Positions 49,991 to 58,751 of a DNA stretch of 64,000 bases are shown here, one piece after another. Each line of letters starts with the position of its first letter. Positions within the stretch are counted from its first letter, which is position 1. This DNA is from Methylocystis heyeri (GTDB lineage: Bacteria; Pseudomonadota; Alphaproteobacteria; Rhizobiales; Beijerinckiaceae), in NCBI RefSeq assembly GCF_004802635.2, contig NZ_CP046052.1, positions 4,146,001-4,210,000 of the forward strand. Direction: 5' to 3'. The position numbers and the translations under genes were made by a program. The notes under the pieces were generated by a model that searched no databases, was not told the origin of the DNA, and worked only from the letters and a program-made list of their open reading frames with translations.

Positions 49991-50105
49991 CGAGGAGCCC
50001 GCGCAGCGGACGTCTCGAAGGGTGAGCGGCCCAGCCTTCTGGAGCATCCTTCGAGGCTTTTTGCGTTCCGCTGAAAGCGCCTCAGGATGAGGCCTTCGAG
50101 GCGCA
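49991..50105. repeat. REP-like palindromic intergenic element, copy C
   Basis: CGAGGAGCCCGCGCAGCGGA then CGTCTCGAAGGGTGAG (49991-50026) faces CATCCTTCGAGGC and GCCTCAGGATGAGGCCTTCG (50045-50101), an inverted arrangement of the same motifs as copies A and B. It fills the gap between the convergent helicase and HIT genes. Confidence 0.72.
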
Positions 50106-50125
50106 CAGATCGAACGGTATTCGCA

Positions 50126-50560
50126 TCAGTCCTTGAAGTCGCCCAGAACGGCGCGGATTTTCTCGGCCTGCTCTTTCAGTTTTTCATTGTCGGCCATCGA
50201 TCCCGGCGGACGCAAGGCCACCCCGTCCCATCGCGGCAGAATGTGAAAATGCAGGTGAAAAATCACCTGGCCGCCGGCGCTCTCGTTGAATTGCTGCAAG
50301 GTGAGGCCGTCGGCCTGGAAAGCTTCCTTGGCGGCGCGGGCGATATGCTGCACCCGCTTGATCAGCCGCGCCAATATCTCGGCGTCGACGTCCAGCAGGC
50401 CGCGCGCGGGCGCCTTCGGGATCACGAGCACATGGCCTTCGGCGCGCGGCATGATGTCCATGATCGCGAGCGCAACGTCGTCTTCGAAGATTTTATGGGC
50501 GGGGATGTCGCCGCGTAGGATTCGGGCGAAAATATTCTGCGGATCGTAAGCGACGGCCAT
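50126..50560 (-). CDS. HIT-family nucleotide-binding hydrolase
   Basis: A 144-residue histidine-triad protein, probably a purine nucleoside phosphoramidase of the HinT kind. Early sequence FARILRGDIPAHKIFEDDVA and PRAEGHVLVIPKAPARGLLD is typical; the catalytic triad sits in VIFHLHFHILPRW, giving H-x-H-x-H. The length is normal and all key residues are present. Start ATG 50560. Confidence 0.95.
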   Translation of the reverse strand: MAVAYDPQNIFARILRGDIPAHKIFEDDVALAIMDIMPRAEGHVLVIPKAPARGLLDVDAEILARLIKRVQHIARAAKEAFQADGLTLQQFNESAGGQVIFHLHFHILPRWDGVALRPPGSMADNEKLKEQAEKIRAVLGDFKD

Positions 50561-50589
50561 GAGCTTCTCCCCTGCGCTTCTTTAAGGCG

Positions 50590-50823
50590 CAACCTGCGAA
50601 AGTCGACATCGTTTTGCGACAGGATTGCGTTCTTGTCGTCTGGAACGCGCCCGCTCCGATTTCCTGAAAGGAGCGTTTTCTTTCCGGTCGGATGATTCCG
50701 TCCTTTCGGAAAGCGCACTAGAGTCTTTCCGGTTCAGATTGAACCGGAAAGATTCTAGATCCCCCTGTTTTATCGTGTTTTCTTCACGCGAACCGGTATC
50801 CACTTCGCTCGAAAACACTCTAG
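50590..50823. repeat. composite palindromic repeat between the HIT gene and pheA
   Basis: Several inverted units lie in a row. The clearest is 50718-50758: CTAGAGTCTTTCCGGTTCA pairs with TGAACCGGAAAGATTCTAG across a three-base loop, with one G-T wobble. Left of it, TTTCCGG and CCTTTCGGAAA arms (50680-50712) form a related weaker hairpin. Right of it, 50768-50823 repeats the sequence found inside gluQ at 7531-7583. The end of the unit coincides with the TAG stop of pheA (50820-50822). Confidence 0.85.
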
Positions 50824-51683
50824 TCCCCAAATTCGAACGCGCGAATATTCGTCTCTCGGAACGGGTTCGCCGGATACACGCCCAGTATCTCTACCTCACG
50901 TGAAAAAAACCGCAATTCGTCCAGCGCGCGCGCCAGGGCGGGCTGCTCCGGATGCCCCTCGACGTCCGCCAGAAAGCGCGTCGCGGCGAACTCCCCGTCC
51001 ACCATATAGCTTTCCAGCTTGGTCATGTTAACACCGTTGGTGGCGAAGCCGCCAAGGGCCTTGAACAGGGCCGCCGGGACATTGCGCACGCGGAAAATGA
51101 AGGTGGTGACGACGGCGGGGGTTTCCTTCTCCGCCCATCGGCGGGTTTTGGAGAGAATGACGAAACGCGTGGTGTTGTGGGCCTCGTCCTCCACGTTCCT
51201 TGCCAGGATGTCGAGGTCGTAGATCTCCGCCGCCAGCGCGGGCGCCAGCGCGGCCTTGACGGGATCTTTCCATTCGGCGATTTCTCTGGCGGCGCCGGCG
51301 GTGTCGCCCGCAGTGAAGGCCGAGAGGCGCAGGTCGTGGATGATCTTGCGGCATTGTCCCAGCGCATGGACATGGCTGTAGACGCTCTCCAGGCCTTTCA
51401 GAGTCGCGCCGCGCACGGCCATCAGCTGGAAATGGATCGGCAAAAAATATTCGCCGACGATATGAAGGCCCGAATTGGGCAGGAAATGGTGGATGTCCGC
51501 CACGCGGCCGGCGATGGAGTTCTCGATCGGAATCATCGCCAGGGCGGCCCGGCCCTCCGTGACCGCTGCGAAAGCGTCCTCGAATGTGGCGCAGGGCAGG
51601 GGCGTAAGGCCGGGATAAACGTCGCGGCAGGCGATATCGGAATTGGCTCCGGGCTCGCCCTGATATGAAATGAATTCTGTCAC
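50820..51683 (-). CDS. pheA: prephenate dehydratase
   Basis: A 287-residue monofunctional enzyme that converts prephenate to phenylpyruvate. The start ISYQGEPGANSDIACRDVYP, the PIENSIAGRVADIHHFLP block and DEAHNTTRFVILSK (the TRF catalytic motif) mark the dehydratase domain. The last ~90 residues form an ACT domain (TTFIFRVRNVPAALFKALGG, then NMTKLESYMV), the phenylalanine feedback site. GTG at 51683 overlaps the kdsB stop as GTGA. Its own TAG lies in the end of a palindromic repeat. The downstream position after kdsB is common in alphaproteobacteria. Confidence 0.97.
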   Translation of the reverse strand: MTEFISYQGEPGANSDIACRDVYPGLTPLPCATFEDAFAAVTEGRAALAMIPIENSIAGRVADIHHFLPNSGLHIVGEYFLPIHFQLMAVRGATLKGLESVYSHVHALGQCRKIIHDLRLSAFTAGDTAGAAREIAEWKDPVKAALAPALAAEIYDLDILARNVEDEAHNTTRFVILSKTRRWAEKETPAVVTTFIFRVRNVPAALFKALGGFATNGVNMTKLESYMVDGEFAATRFLADVEGHPEQPALARALDELRFFSREVEILGVYPANPFRETNIRAFEFGD

Positions 51684-52420
51684 CTGCGGTCCTGCTTTCC
51701 GGGCGCGGTCCGGCGCGCCGCCTCGAGGTCTGTTTCCGTATCCACCGAAGGGCCGGCTCTGTCCAGCAGCGCCGCATCGATGCGCATTCCAGCCTCCAGC
51801 GCCCTCAGCTGCTCGAGCCGCTCCCGTTTTTCGAGCGCGGACGGCGGCAGGGCCACAAAACGCTCGAAGGCCGGTCTCCTGAAAGCGTAGACGCCGATAT
51901 GATGGTAGAAGACGCCTTCTCCCCAGGGCGCTCGCGCGCGGGTGAAATAAAGCGCGCGGAGTCGTCGAGGCGATATTTCCGAGCCTACGAGTTTGGGCGT
52001 ATCGGGATCGTCCTCTTCGCCGACAGCCGCTTCGGTCGCCAGAGTCGCCATATCCACGGCGGGATCCTGGAGCAGTTCCACTGCCGCCTGCAACGCCCCC
52101 TGCGGGAGGAACGGCTGATCTCCCTGAAGATCGACGACGACGTCGTGTCTGCGACCGGGGTCGACGGCGCGCAAGGCCTCCCCGATCCGATCGAGCCCGC
52201 AGGCATGGGTTTCGAAGGTCATGACGGCGCGTCCGCCGGCGGTTTCCACGGCCGCGGCGATCTCGGGCGAGTCCGTCGCCACCGCGACCGGGCCGATTCC
52301 GGCTTCGAGCCCTCGTTCGAGCACATGGGCGATCATCGGCTTGCCGGCGATGGCGGCGAGCGCCTTGCCCGGCAGCCGGGTTGATCCAATGCGCGCGGGA
52401 ATGACAATGATCGGAGTCAC
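51680..52420 (-). CDS. kdsB: CMP-KDO synthetase
   Basis: A 246-residue cytidylyltransferase activating KDO for lipopolysaccharide inner core. The start IIVIPARIGSTRLPGKALA is the nucleotide-binding signature; VVDLQGDQPFLP holds the metal-binding Asp; FYHHIGVYAFRRPAFERF and LEKRERLEQLRALE follow, then a final SVDTETDLEAAR. All are standard KdsB blocks. Start is GTG at 52420. pheA follows with a four-base overlap. Confidence 0.97.
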   Translation of the reverse strand: MTPIIVIPARIGSTRLPGKALAAIAGKPMIAHVLERGLEAGIGPVAVATDSPEIAAAVETAGGRAVMTFETHACGLDRIGEALRAVDPGRRHDVVVDLQGDQPFLPQGALQAAVELLQDPAVDMATLATEAAVGEEDDPDTPKLVGSEISPRRLRALYFTRARAPWGEGVFYHHIGVYAFRRPAFERFVALPPSALEKRERLEQLRALEAGMRIDAALLDRAGPSVDTETDLEAARRTAPGKQDRR

Positions 52421-52646
52421 GAGGATGCGCCCCGGGTTTAAATGTCCGCCGCCGGTGCTGGCCTTTTGTGCGCTTTCCGTCCGGTCGCGCTGGGAAGCGC
52501 CGCCGGCGACGCGCTGGAGATGGGCGATTCGGGCGGGACCCGAACGATTGGAGCGAGCCCCGCCAATGCAGGGCCGCGCTCGAATTTAGAGGACGATCGC
52601 GCCGCGGCCGGGGCGAGGAGCCGTAGCGCAGCGCGAGTTTCGAGCC

Positions 52647-53048
52647 TCAATAGGTGTTCTTGTCTTCGGCCGCCCAGCCCTTGTCGTTCCTGGAGAAGTG
52701 CAGAGAGCCCTCGCTCTTCAGGATTTCATTCTTCTGGAACGATTGATCTGCGGCCAGTCCGAGAAGCGTGCAGGCGCCGCGCTCTTTCTCATTGGCGCAT
52801 TTGGCGTCGAATCCGTCCGGGAACTGGATTTCGGACTCGTACCAATATTCGTAGACGTCCTCGGTCCCGACGTGCGCGGCGCGTCCCTGGGTCTTTTTGA
52901 ACGAAACGATGCGGGCGGGCACGGCGGCGCGCTCAAACATGTTGCGCAGCACTTTGGCGCCTACTGCGTCGTTCGGCTCTTTTGGCTCGCCGCAGGCGCC
53001 CAGCGCCAAAATCAGCGAAGCCGCCGCAACCCTGGTGATCCTACGCAT
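52647..53048 (-). CDS. small lipoprotein related to the exported protein at 883
   Basis: A 133-residue lipoprotein: MRRITRVAAASLILALGAC is a signal with lipobox LGAC, so the mature N-terminal Cys should be acylated. The ATG at 53048 has GGAGGAA nine bases upstream. The mature part contains AKVLRNMFERAAVPARIVSF, EYWYESEIQFPDGFDAKC and an end GWAAEDKNTY, matching the order of motifs in the protein encoded at 883-1365. No known domain is recognised. Confidence 0.8.
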   Translation of the reverse strand: MRRITRVAAASLILALGACGEPKEPNDAVGAKVLRNMFERAAVPARIVSFKKTQGRAAHVGTEDVYEYWYESEIQFPDGFDAKCANEKERGACTLLGLAADQSFQKNEILKSEGSLHFSRNDKGWAAEDKNTY

Positions 53049-53551
53049 CCGTCTTCCTCCGCATCGCATACGCGCCAGCGCTTCATTTCTCACGGGCGCC
53101 CACCCTTTTGAAAACATGTTCTCTTGCCGGGTTTTTGGGCGCCTGTTCGGAAGTTTTTCTTCAATAAGCCAGCTTTGTGGAAATTCATATCAGATAGTTG
53201 CAATTCTGTGCAGCAGATGTATTCTCAGCAGGTCAACGGATTGCGCGTCTGGCGACGTCGAGGGACACTCAAGGTCCGGCGTTGTTTCGATGCGTATCGG
53301 CAGAACTTTCGAATACCCTACGGAGTGCTCAGGTCCGCCGCATCTCCTGGGTCCGTGGGGTTGGCCGGCTGGTGTGAGTTGGAGTGGCCTCCTTGAAGCT
53401 CTCGCCAGTCGGCCGCCTTTGCCCCGCTTGAAAATCAACCGACCAATCACAGCCCTGCAGACCGTACCTCAAAGAAGGGATGCCGGACGCCGCTGCGCGC
53501 AGACTGAGCCGGCTGACGCCAATCTCTGGCCGTCAGCCGCCGGCGCCTCGA
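53049..53551. other. 503-base gap without recognised features
   Basis: Between the lipoprotein gene and rpmG. Short open frames on the plus strand (for example from 53124) have no ribosome site, no domain and unusual composition, and are not called. The base composition is less GC-rich around 53120-53260. Promoter elements for the lipoprotein are expected at its left end but not identified. Confidence 0.4.
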
Positions 53552-53719
53552 TCACTTGATCTTGGTTTCCTTGAAATCCACGTGCTTCTTGACGACGGGA
53601 TCGTATTTCTTGAACGCGAGCTTCTCGGTCTTGGTGCGGGCGTTCTTCTTGGTCACGTAGAAATAGCCGGTGTCGGCGGTCGACAGCAGCTTGATCTTGA
53701 TCATGGCGGATTTGGCCAT
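53552..53719 (-). CDS. rpmG: 50S ribosomal protein L33
   Basis: A 55-residue L33: [40 protein letters not shown] and [14 protein letters not shown] cover the whole family alignment. It is the cysteine-free form lacking the CxxC zinc pairs. The ATG at 53719 starts the family sequence; seven codons further upstream are not part of it. It is transcribed alone. The 400 bases to its right, up to the ABC transporter, show no TPP riboswitch or other recognised RNA. Confidence 0.97.
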   Translation of the reverse strand: MAKSAMIKIKLLSTADTGYFYVTKKNARTKTEKLAFKKYDPVVKKHVDFKETKIK

Positions 53720-54119
53720 CGGGGTCGTCCATTCAAGCAAAAGGGAACACGGACCCTCCCCGCTGCGGATGCAGCGAGACCCAAGTCCGAAGTTGCGCGC
53801 ACCATAAGCAGGTGGGCCTCTTTGTCAAGGCTCGCCGCTTTTTCGGCGCGGGAATCGCAAGGGAAAAGGGGCCTTCGGGGCGTCCCGCCGATTTTGGCGG
53901 AGCGCCGCGTCGCCTCAGAAGGCGAGTTCTGCGGCGAAGCGATTTCCCATCGCCACGGCCTTTCAATACAATCGCCCTGGCGCGGCCTGCGCTCGCATGG
54001 ATTCATGCGAACGACAGGAAGTTGCGCCAGATCAGACTGTTGAAACCCTATTCCAGGCGCAGGAGCCGGGTCGGCGGCAAATGCGCATGAAGACAATCGC
54101 AGCTTTCCGGGGGCCTGTA

Positions 54120-55115
54120 ATGCCGCGCATCGCCTTTTTCGCCGTTCTTTTCGCCCTGTTTGCGGCCTCGTCCGCCAGGGCGCTGGACAAAGTGAGCTTC
54201 GCCACCAACTGGCGCGCCCAGGCGGAACACGGCGGCTTCTATCAGGCGATCGCGGACGGGACCTACGCCAGATACGGTCTGGACGTGACGATCGTCCAGG
54301 GCGGCCCGCAGAGCAACGCTCGTCTTCTTCTCGCGGCGGGGCGGGTCGATTTCGCTATGGGCGCCAATTTCATTCAGACATTCGAGGTCGTGCGACAGAA
54401 AATACCCGTGGTCGTCGTGGCCAGCATGTTCCAGATCGATCCCGTCATCTTCATGTCTCACCCGGGCCAGGGGCTGGATCGGTTCGAGGATCTGCCGCAG
54501 GCGACCGCCTTCGTGGCGAACGATCTTTTCGTCTCGGTCTATCAATGGCTGAAGCAGGCCTACGGCTTCCGTGAGGAAAAAGTGAAGCCCTATGGCTTCA
54601 ATCCGGCGCCCTTCATCGCCGATGCCAAATCCGTCCAGGAGGGTTTTCTGACTTCGGAGCCCTATCAGGTCGAGCGCCAGGGCGGCTTCAAGCCGAATGT
54701 GTTCCTTCTGGCCGACTATGGTTACGACAGCTATTCCACCACGATCGAGACCCGCGCCGAAACCATCGCCGGCAATCCCGACCTCGTGCAGCGTTTCGTC
54801 GACGCCTCGATCCTCGGCTGGCGCAATTATCTCTACGGCGACAACAACGCCGCCAATGCGGCGATCAAACGCGACAATCCCGAAATGACAGACGGCCTCC
54901 TCGCCTATTCCGTCGCCAGGCTCAAGGAGCGCGGGATCGTCGATTCGGGCGACGCGCAACGGTTCGGCGTCGGGGTCATGACCGACGCGCGCATCAAGAG
55001 CTTCTTCGACAAGATGGTCAAAGCGGGCGTCGTTCCGGCGGACCTCCCTTACCGAAACGGCTACACGCTGCGTTTTATCGGAAAGAACGCGGGCATGGAG
55101 GCGGCCTCCAAATGA
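54120..55115 (+). CDS. NMT1/THI5-type ABC transporter substrate-binding protein
   Basis: A 331-residue periplasmic binding protein. The signal peptide MPRIAFFAVLFALFAASSARA leads into KVSFATNWRAQAEHGGFYQA, AIADGTYARYGLDVTIVQGG and LLLAAGRVDFAMGANF, the NMT1-type fold used for nitrate, sulfonate, pyrimidine and riboflavin precursors. The ATG at 54120 is preferred for the GGGGG nine bases before it and direct entry into the signal; ATG 54081 is an alternative. Substrate cannot be assigned: no thiamine or sulfonate genes or riboswitches lie next to it. The ATPase gene overlaps its stop. Confidence 0.9.
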   Translation: MPRIAFFAVLFALFAASSARALDKVSFATNWRAQAEHGGFYQAIADGTYARYGLDVTIVQGGPQSNARLLLAAGRVDFAMGANFIQTFEVVRQKIPVVVVASMFQIDPVIFMSHPGQGLDRFEDLPQATAFVANDLFVSVYQWLKQAYGFREEKVKPYGFNPAPFIADAKSVQEGFLTSEPYQVERQGGFKPNVFLLADYGYDSYSTTIETRAETIAGNPDLVQRFVDASILGWRNYLYGDNNAANAAIKRDNPEMTDGLLAYSVARLKERGIVDSGDAQRFGVGVMTDARIKSFFDKMVKAGVVPADLPYRNGYTLRFIGKNAGMEAASK

Positions 55116-55867
55116 GGCCGCTCGTCTCCCTGCGAGGGGTGAGCAAGCGATTCGGCTCCGGCGCTCCGGTCCTCAACGCTGTGGATCTCGACGTCTTCGA
55201 GGGCGAGACATTGACGCTGCTGGGGCCGTCCGGCTGCGGAAAATCGACCGCGCTGCGCCTGCTGGCGGGCCTCGCGCAGCCCAACAGCGGCGTGATCTCC
55301 TGGGCCGATCCGGCCAAACAACGGCGCCTCGGCTTCGTATTCCAGGAACCGACGCTTCTGCCCTGGCGGGACGTCTTCTCCAATGTCTATCTGCCGCTGC
55401 AGCTGAAGGGCGTCGCGCGCCGGGAGGCCGCCCCCCTGGTCGAGGAGGCGCTCGATCTCGTCGGCTTGCCGAGTTTCGGCCGGGCTTTGCCGCGCGAGCT
55501 CTCAGGCGGAATGAAAATGCGCTGCGCCATCGCCCGGGCCTTCGTCACGCATCCGGCTCTGCTGTTGATGGACGAGCCTTTCGCGGCCCTCGACGAAGTC
55601 ACCCGCTTCAAGCTGAACGACGATCTCCTCGCCTTGAAATCTAGACTGGGGACGACGATCGTGTTCGTCACCCATTCCGTCGCCGAAAGCGTCTTCATCT
55701 CGACCCGGATTCTGGCGCTCGCCTCCCGCGGCGGCCGCATCGTGGACGAGATCGACATAGATCCCGCCCTGCGCCGGGATTACGAATTTCGTCACGGCCC
55801 GGCCTTTTCCGACCTATCGCGCAGAGCTTCGCAGGCGCTGCTTCGGGCGATGGGGGAAGACGAATGA
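55112..55867 (+). CDS. ABC transporter ATP-binding protein (SsuB/TauB type)
   Basis: A 251-residue importer ATPase: Walker A LLGPSGCGKSTALRLLAG, Q-loop VFQEPTLLPWRDV, signature LSGGMKMRCAIARAF, Walker B LLLMDEPFAALDE and the H-loop FVTHSVAES. The WRDVFSNV pattern after the Q-loop is typical of the nitrate/sulfonate/taurine subfamily. Its ATG overlaps the binding-protein stop (ATGA) and its own stop overlaps the permease start, so the three are coupled. Confidence 0.95.
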   Translation: MRPLVSLRGVSKRFGSGAPVLNAVDLDVFEGETLTLLGPSGCGKSTALRLLAGLAQPNSGVISWADPAKQRRLGFVFQEPTLLPWRDVFSNVYLPLQLKGVARREAAPLVEEALDLVGLPSFGRALPRELSGGMKMRCAIARAFVTHPALLLMDEPFAALDEVTRFKLNDDLLALKSRLGTTIVFVTHSVAESVFISTRILALASRGGRIVDEIDIDPALRRDYEFRHGPAFSDLSRRASQALLRAMGEDE

Positions 55868-56667
55868 AGGAGCCGATGCGGATGCTGGCGAGGGTGCTTG
55901 CCGCAGCGTTTCCTCCGCTGCTCGCTTTCGCGGTCGTTCTCGGCCTGTGGGAGGCGGCGGTCCGGGCGTGGGAGATCCCCGTCTACCAGCTGCCGGCGCC
56001 CAGCGTGATTGCTCAAAAGCTGATCGAAGATCGCGCGCTGCTTTTTTCGTCGCTACTGGCCACTCTTTCGATAACAGTCCAGGCCTTCCTGCTCGCCACG
56101 ATCTGCGGCGCGCTGCTCGCCCTGGCGATGTCGCAGTCGCGCTGGCTCGCAAGGATTATCGCGCCTTACGCGATCATCCTTCAGGTGACGCCGATCGTCG
56201 CCATCGCGCCCCTGCTTCTGATCTATCTTTCGCCGCATCACGCCGTTCTGGTCTGCGCATTTCTCGTGGCTTTCTTTCCGATTCTCTCCAACACGGCGCT
56301 CGGTCTCGCCTCGGTCGACCACGCCTTGCTCGATCTTTTCGATCTTTACGGCGCATCCGCCTGGCGCAGGCTGATCTACCTGCGCGCGCCGGCGGCTCTG
56401 CCCCAATTCCTCGCAGGACTGAGGATCGCGGGAGGATTGGCTCTGATCGGCGCGGTTGTCGCGGAACTTGCGGCCGGGGCCGGGGGGCAGGGCAGCGGCC
56501 TCGCTTTCCGTATCGTCGAAGCGGGCTTCAGGCTGGATATTCCGCGCATGTTCGCCGCCCTCGCGCTGCTTTCAGTCAGCGGCGTCGCCATCTATGGAGC
56601 GCTGTCGCTGCTTTCTTTTTTCGCGTTGCGGCGCTGGCACGACAGCGTGCGCGAAAGAGGGGGGTGA
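55864..56667 (+). CDS. ABC transporter permease (SsuC/TauC type)
   Basis: A 267-residue inner-membrane permease with about six helices (PPLLAFAVVLGLWEAAVRAW at the start). The EAA loop region is recognisable around LLDLFDLYGASAWRRLIYLR, LPAALPQFLAGLRIAGGLALI being the conserved following part in reading. It completes the three-gene uptake unit with the NMT1-type binding protein and ATPase. ATG 55864 overlaps the ATPase stop. Confidence 0.93.
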   Translation: MKEPMRMLARVLAAAFPPLLAFAVVLGLWEAAVRAWEIPVYQLPAPSVIAQKLIEDRALLFSSLLATLSITVQAFLLATICGALLALAMSQSRWLARIIAPYAIILQVTPIVAIAPLLLIYLSPHHAVLVCAFLVAFFPILSNTALGLASVDHALLDLFDLYGASAWRRLIYLRAPAALPQFLAGLRIAGGLALIGAVVAELAAGAGGQGSGLAFRIVEAGFRLDIPRMFAALALLSVSGVAIYGALSLLSFFALRRWHDSVRERGG

Positions 56668-56789
56668 GCGGCTCTTCAACCCCCTCGCCGAGAACATTGC
56701 GTTCGACTTGATAATCTAGACCGTTGCTGCGCTTATGGGCTTTGTCCGCGGTCCGCGCATTGCGACCGCTTTGTTTTTGGGAGGTTTTG

Positions 56790-58160
56790 TTGTTGAATAA
56801 CAGGAAATATTCCTTTGGCGTTTGCTTGGCCGTGACGCTCGCGGCTTCCGGCGCCGCCGCCGCCGATGCAATTCCGGCCGGCCTGACCGAAATAAAGACG
56901 CCCACCGGAGCGACGCTTTACGCCGGCCAACCCAACGCCAACGGCTTTCGGATCGCCCGTCCCCAGTCCAATTTCGCTGCTCCCGGCCAATACCGCACTC
57001 ATATGCAGGTTTTGATTCCGCCGGGAGGCTACAATCTCAACCCTAAGCCCGCAGGACAGCCGGCCACCAACGCTCTGGGCGAAACTCCGGCTTCGATCGC
57101 CTGCATTTACCGTCTCGTTCCGGTGGCCTCCGGCTGCAACCCCAATGTCGTCACCACCAATGTGACGGGCGGCTCCAGAGCCATCGGTATCGTCGACGCC
57201 TATAATTACGCCACGGCCCTCAGCGATCTCACCACCTACAGCAATTTCTTTGGATTGCCCGCGCCGGATCTGCGCGTGATCTACGGCACCGGCAACCCGG
57301 CCAACGGCTGCGTCAGCGGCCCGGTCCCGCCGACCGTCACCACGAACTCCTGGGACGGCGAGGCGGCGCTCGACATCGAGATGGCCCATGCGCTGGCCCC
57401 TAACGCCACGATCTATCTCGTTCTGGCCAATTCGCCCTCGAACACTGACATGGCCATCGCGTTGCAGGTGGCGACGGCCTGCGTGCAGGCGGCGGGCGGC
57501 GGCGAGATATCGATGAGCTTCGGCTCCCCGGAGTTTGCCGGAGAAACGGCGGCCGATATCGGCTTCACCGCCCCGAACGTCGCCTTCTTCGCCTCCGCGG
57601 GCGACACTCCCGGCGTGGAATATCCCTCGGCTTCGCCCAATGTGTTCGGCGTCGGCGGCACGACCGTGGTGCGCGACCAGAACACCGGCGCCTTCGAGAG
57701 CGAGATCGCGTGGATCAGCACCGGCGGCGGGCCGAGCGCCTATGAGCCGACGCCGAGCTACCAGAGCGGCCTCGCCGCCCTGCTCGGCGGCGCGCGCGGC
57801 GTGCCCGATCTCGCCGCGATCGCAGACCCCAATACCGGCGTATGGATCTACAACACCCCGACGTTCAATGGTTGGACCATTATCGGCGGCACCAGCGCGG
57901 CGGCTCCGATCGTCGCCGGCATCGTCAACAGGGCCAGCTTCTTCTGGGGCAGCAGTCCGGCGGGCCTCGCCAATATTTATAATCTGGCGGCCCAGAGCAG
58001 GCTTTCGAGCTATGTGACCGACGTCAACAGCGGCGTCTGCGGACCCAAGGGCGCGGCCAATGGCGCGGGCGCCGGCTATGATCCGGCCTGGATCGAGGCC
58101 ACCTATAAAACCTCTTGGGATTGGTGCACCGGCTGGGGCTCGCCGCACGGTAGCCACTGA
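56790..58160 (+). CDS. S53 (sedolisin/kumamolisin-type) serine peptidase
   Basis: A 456-residue secreted peptidase of the serine-carboxyl class. The catalytic pair lies in SWDGEAALDIEMAHA (Glu191 and Asp195, the E-x3-D motif), the oxyanion Asp in FFASAGDTPG (Asp272), and the nucleophile in IIGGTSAAAP (Ser369), all in normal order. A Ca-site-like C-terminus (NGAGAGYDPAW, then GWGSPHG) follows. The start is TTG at 56790 with a perfect GGGAGG five bases upstream, leading to a signal peptide (YSFGVCLAVTLAASGAAAA). The pro-domain is short (~85 residues against ~180 usual), so maturation may differ. Confidence 0.9.
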   Translation: MLNNRKYSFGVCLAVTLAASGAAAADAIPAGLTEIKTPTGATLYAGQPNANGFRIARPQSNFAAPGQYRTHMQVLIPPGGYNLNPKPAGQPATNALGETPASIACIYRLVPVASGCNPNVVTTNVTGGSRAIGIVDAYNYATALSDLTTYSNFFGLPAPDLRVIYGTGNPANGCVSGPVPPTVTTNSWDGEAALDIEMAHALAPNATIYLVLANSPSNTDMAIALQVATACVQAAGGGEISMSFGSPEFAGETAADIGFTAPNVAFFASAGDTPGVEYPSASPNVFGVGGTTVVRDQNTGAFESEIAWISTGGGPSAYEPTPSYQSGLAALLGGARGVPDLAAIADPNTGVWIYNTPTFNGWTIIGGTSAAAPIVAGIVNRASFFWGSSPAGLANIYNLAAQSRLSSYVTDVNSGVCGPKGAANGAGAGYDPAWIEATYKTSWDWCTGWGSPHGSH

Positions 58161-58163
58161 CGC

Positions 58164-58194
58164 GAAATCCGCTCCATTCTTCGGAGCGGATTTC
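58164..58194 (+). terminator. 12-bp hairpin terminator after the S53 peptidase
   Basis: GAAATCCGCTCC (58164-58175) and GGAGCGGATTTC (58183-58194) pair perfectly over a seven-base loop, three bases after the stop codon. TTTC closes the stem and CTATTCC follows; there is no longer T-tract. The remaining bases up to 58476 show no gene. Confidence 0.8.
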
Positions 58195-58476
58195 CTATTC
58201 CGTCGCCGCAAAATCGATTCTCCTGAGCGTTTTTTGCGGCGCAGGCATGAGCCGCGGTCCTTCGGGCGCTTCCGGAGGATCGCCTCGCGCGGGTTTGTGC
58301 GGTCGCCCGAGCCGCCTATGATTCTCTGTAGACCGCGTTCGCATCGCTGCGCGTCCGCGCGAGAAATTTTCAGTGGGGAGAATTGCGTAGCGGGTCTTGC
58401 GAACATCGGGCTGGCGTCATCGCCTGCGCGGCGTCAAAGCATTGCATTGGTTTCAAAAAACGAAGAGGCGGACGAT

Positions 58477-58692
58477 TTAGATTTTGTCGCCTTCCGCACC
58501 CGGCGTGACGCAACGCCAGCGGGACACGCGCAGAAGGGGATGTTCGCCCGACCATTGCGCGATGAGGGGCTGCGCCTGCAGCATGCATCCATGCAATGAA
58601 CCGGTGTCCGAACTCAGCACCAATTTCTTTTCGTCGCAAATTACGGGATGCGCCAGAGTGCAAACCGTCAAGACGAGTTCGACGAAGGCCAT
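58477..58692 (-). CDS. small conserved Cys-containing protein
   Basis: A 71-residue protein: MAFVELVLTVCTLAHPVICD, then a central SLHGCMLQAQPLIAQWSGEH and an end RVSRWRCVTPG. Four cysteines, the HP-x-x-C start, the GCMLQAQ helix and the W-x-x-x-HP-x-x-R-W-x-C end form a pattern I associate with a family of short alphaproteobacterial proteins of unknown function. The N-terminus could be a weak signal or anchor. ATG 58692. It lies downstream of fhcC on the same strand (60-base gap). Confidence 0.7.
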   Translation of the reverse strand: MAFVELVLTVCTLAHPVICDEKKLVLSSDTGSLHGCMLQAQPLIAQWSGEHPLLRVSRWRCVTPGAEGDKI

Positions 58693-58751
58693 TTGCGCCT
58701 CTCCCGCATGGGAGCGCCAAAATCAGCGCACTCATGCGAGACTAGGGCGGC

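Noticed and set aside
53124..53396. 90-codon plus-strand frame in the gap before rpmG
   Set aside because: Unusual residue composition, no ribosome site and no homology pattern; treated as chance.
53720..54119. TPP riboswitch upstream of the NMT1-type transporter
   Set aside because: The conserved CTGAGA and ACCTGATCTGG blocks are absent, so a thiamine-precursor role is not supported.
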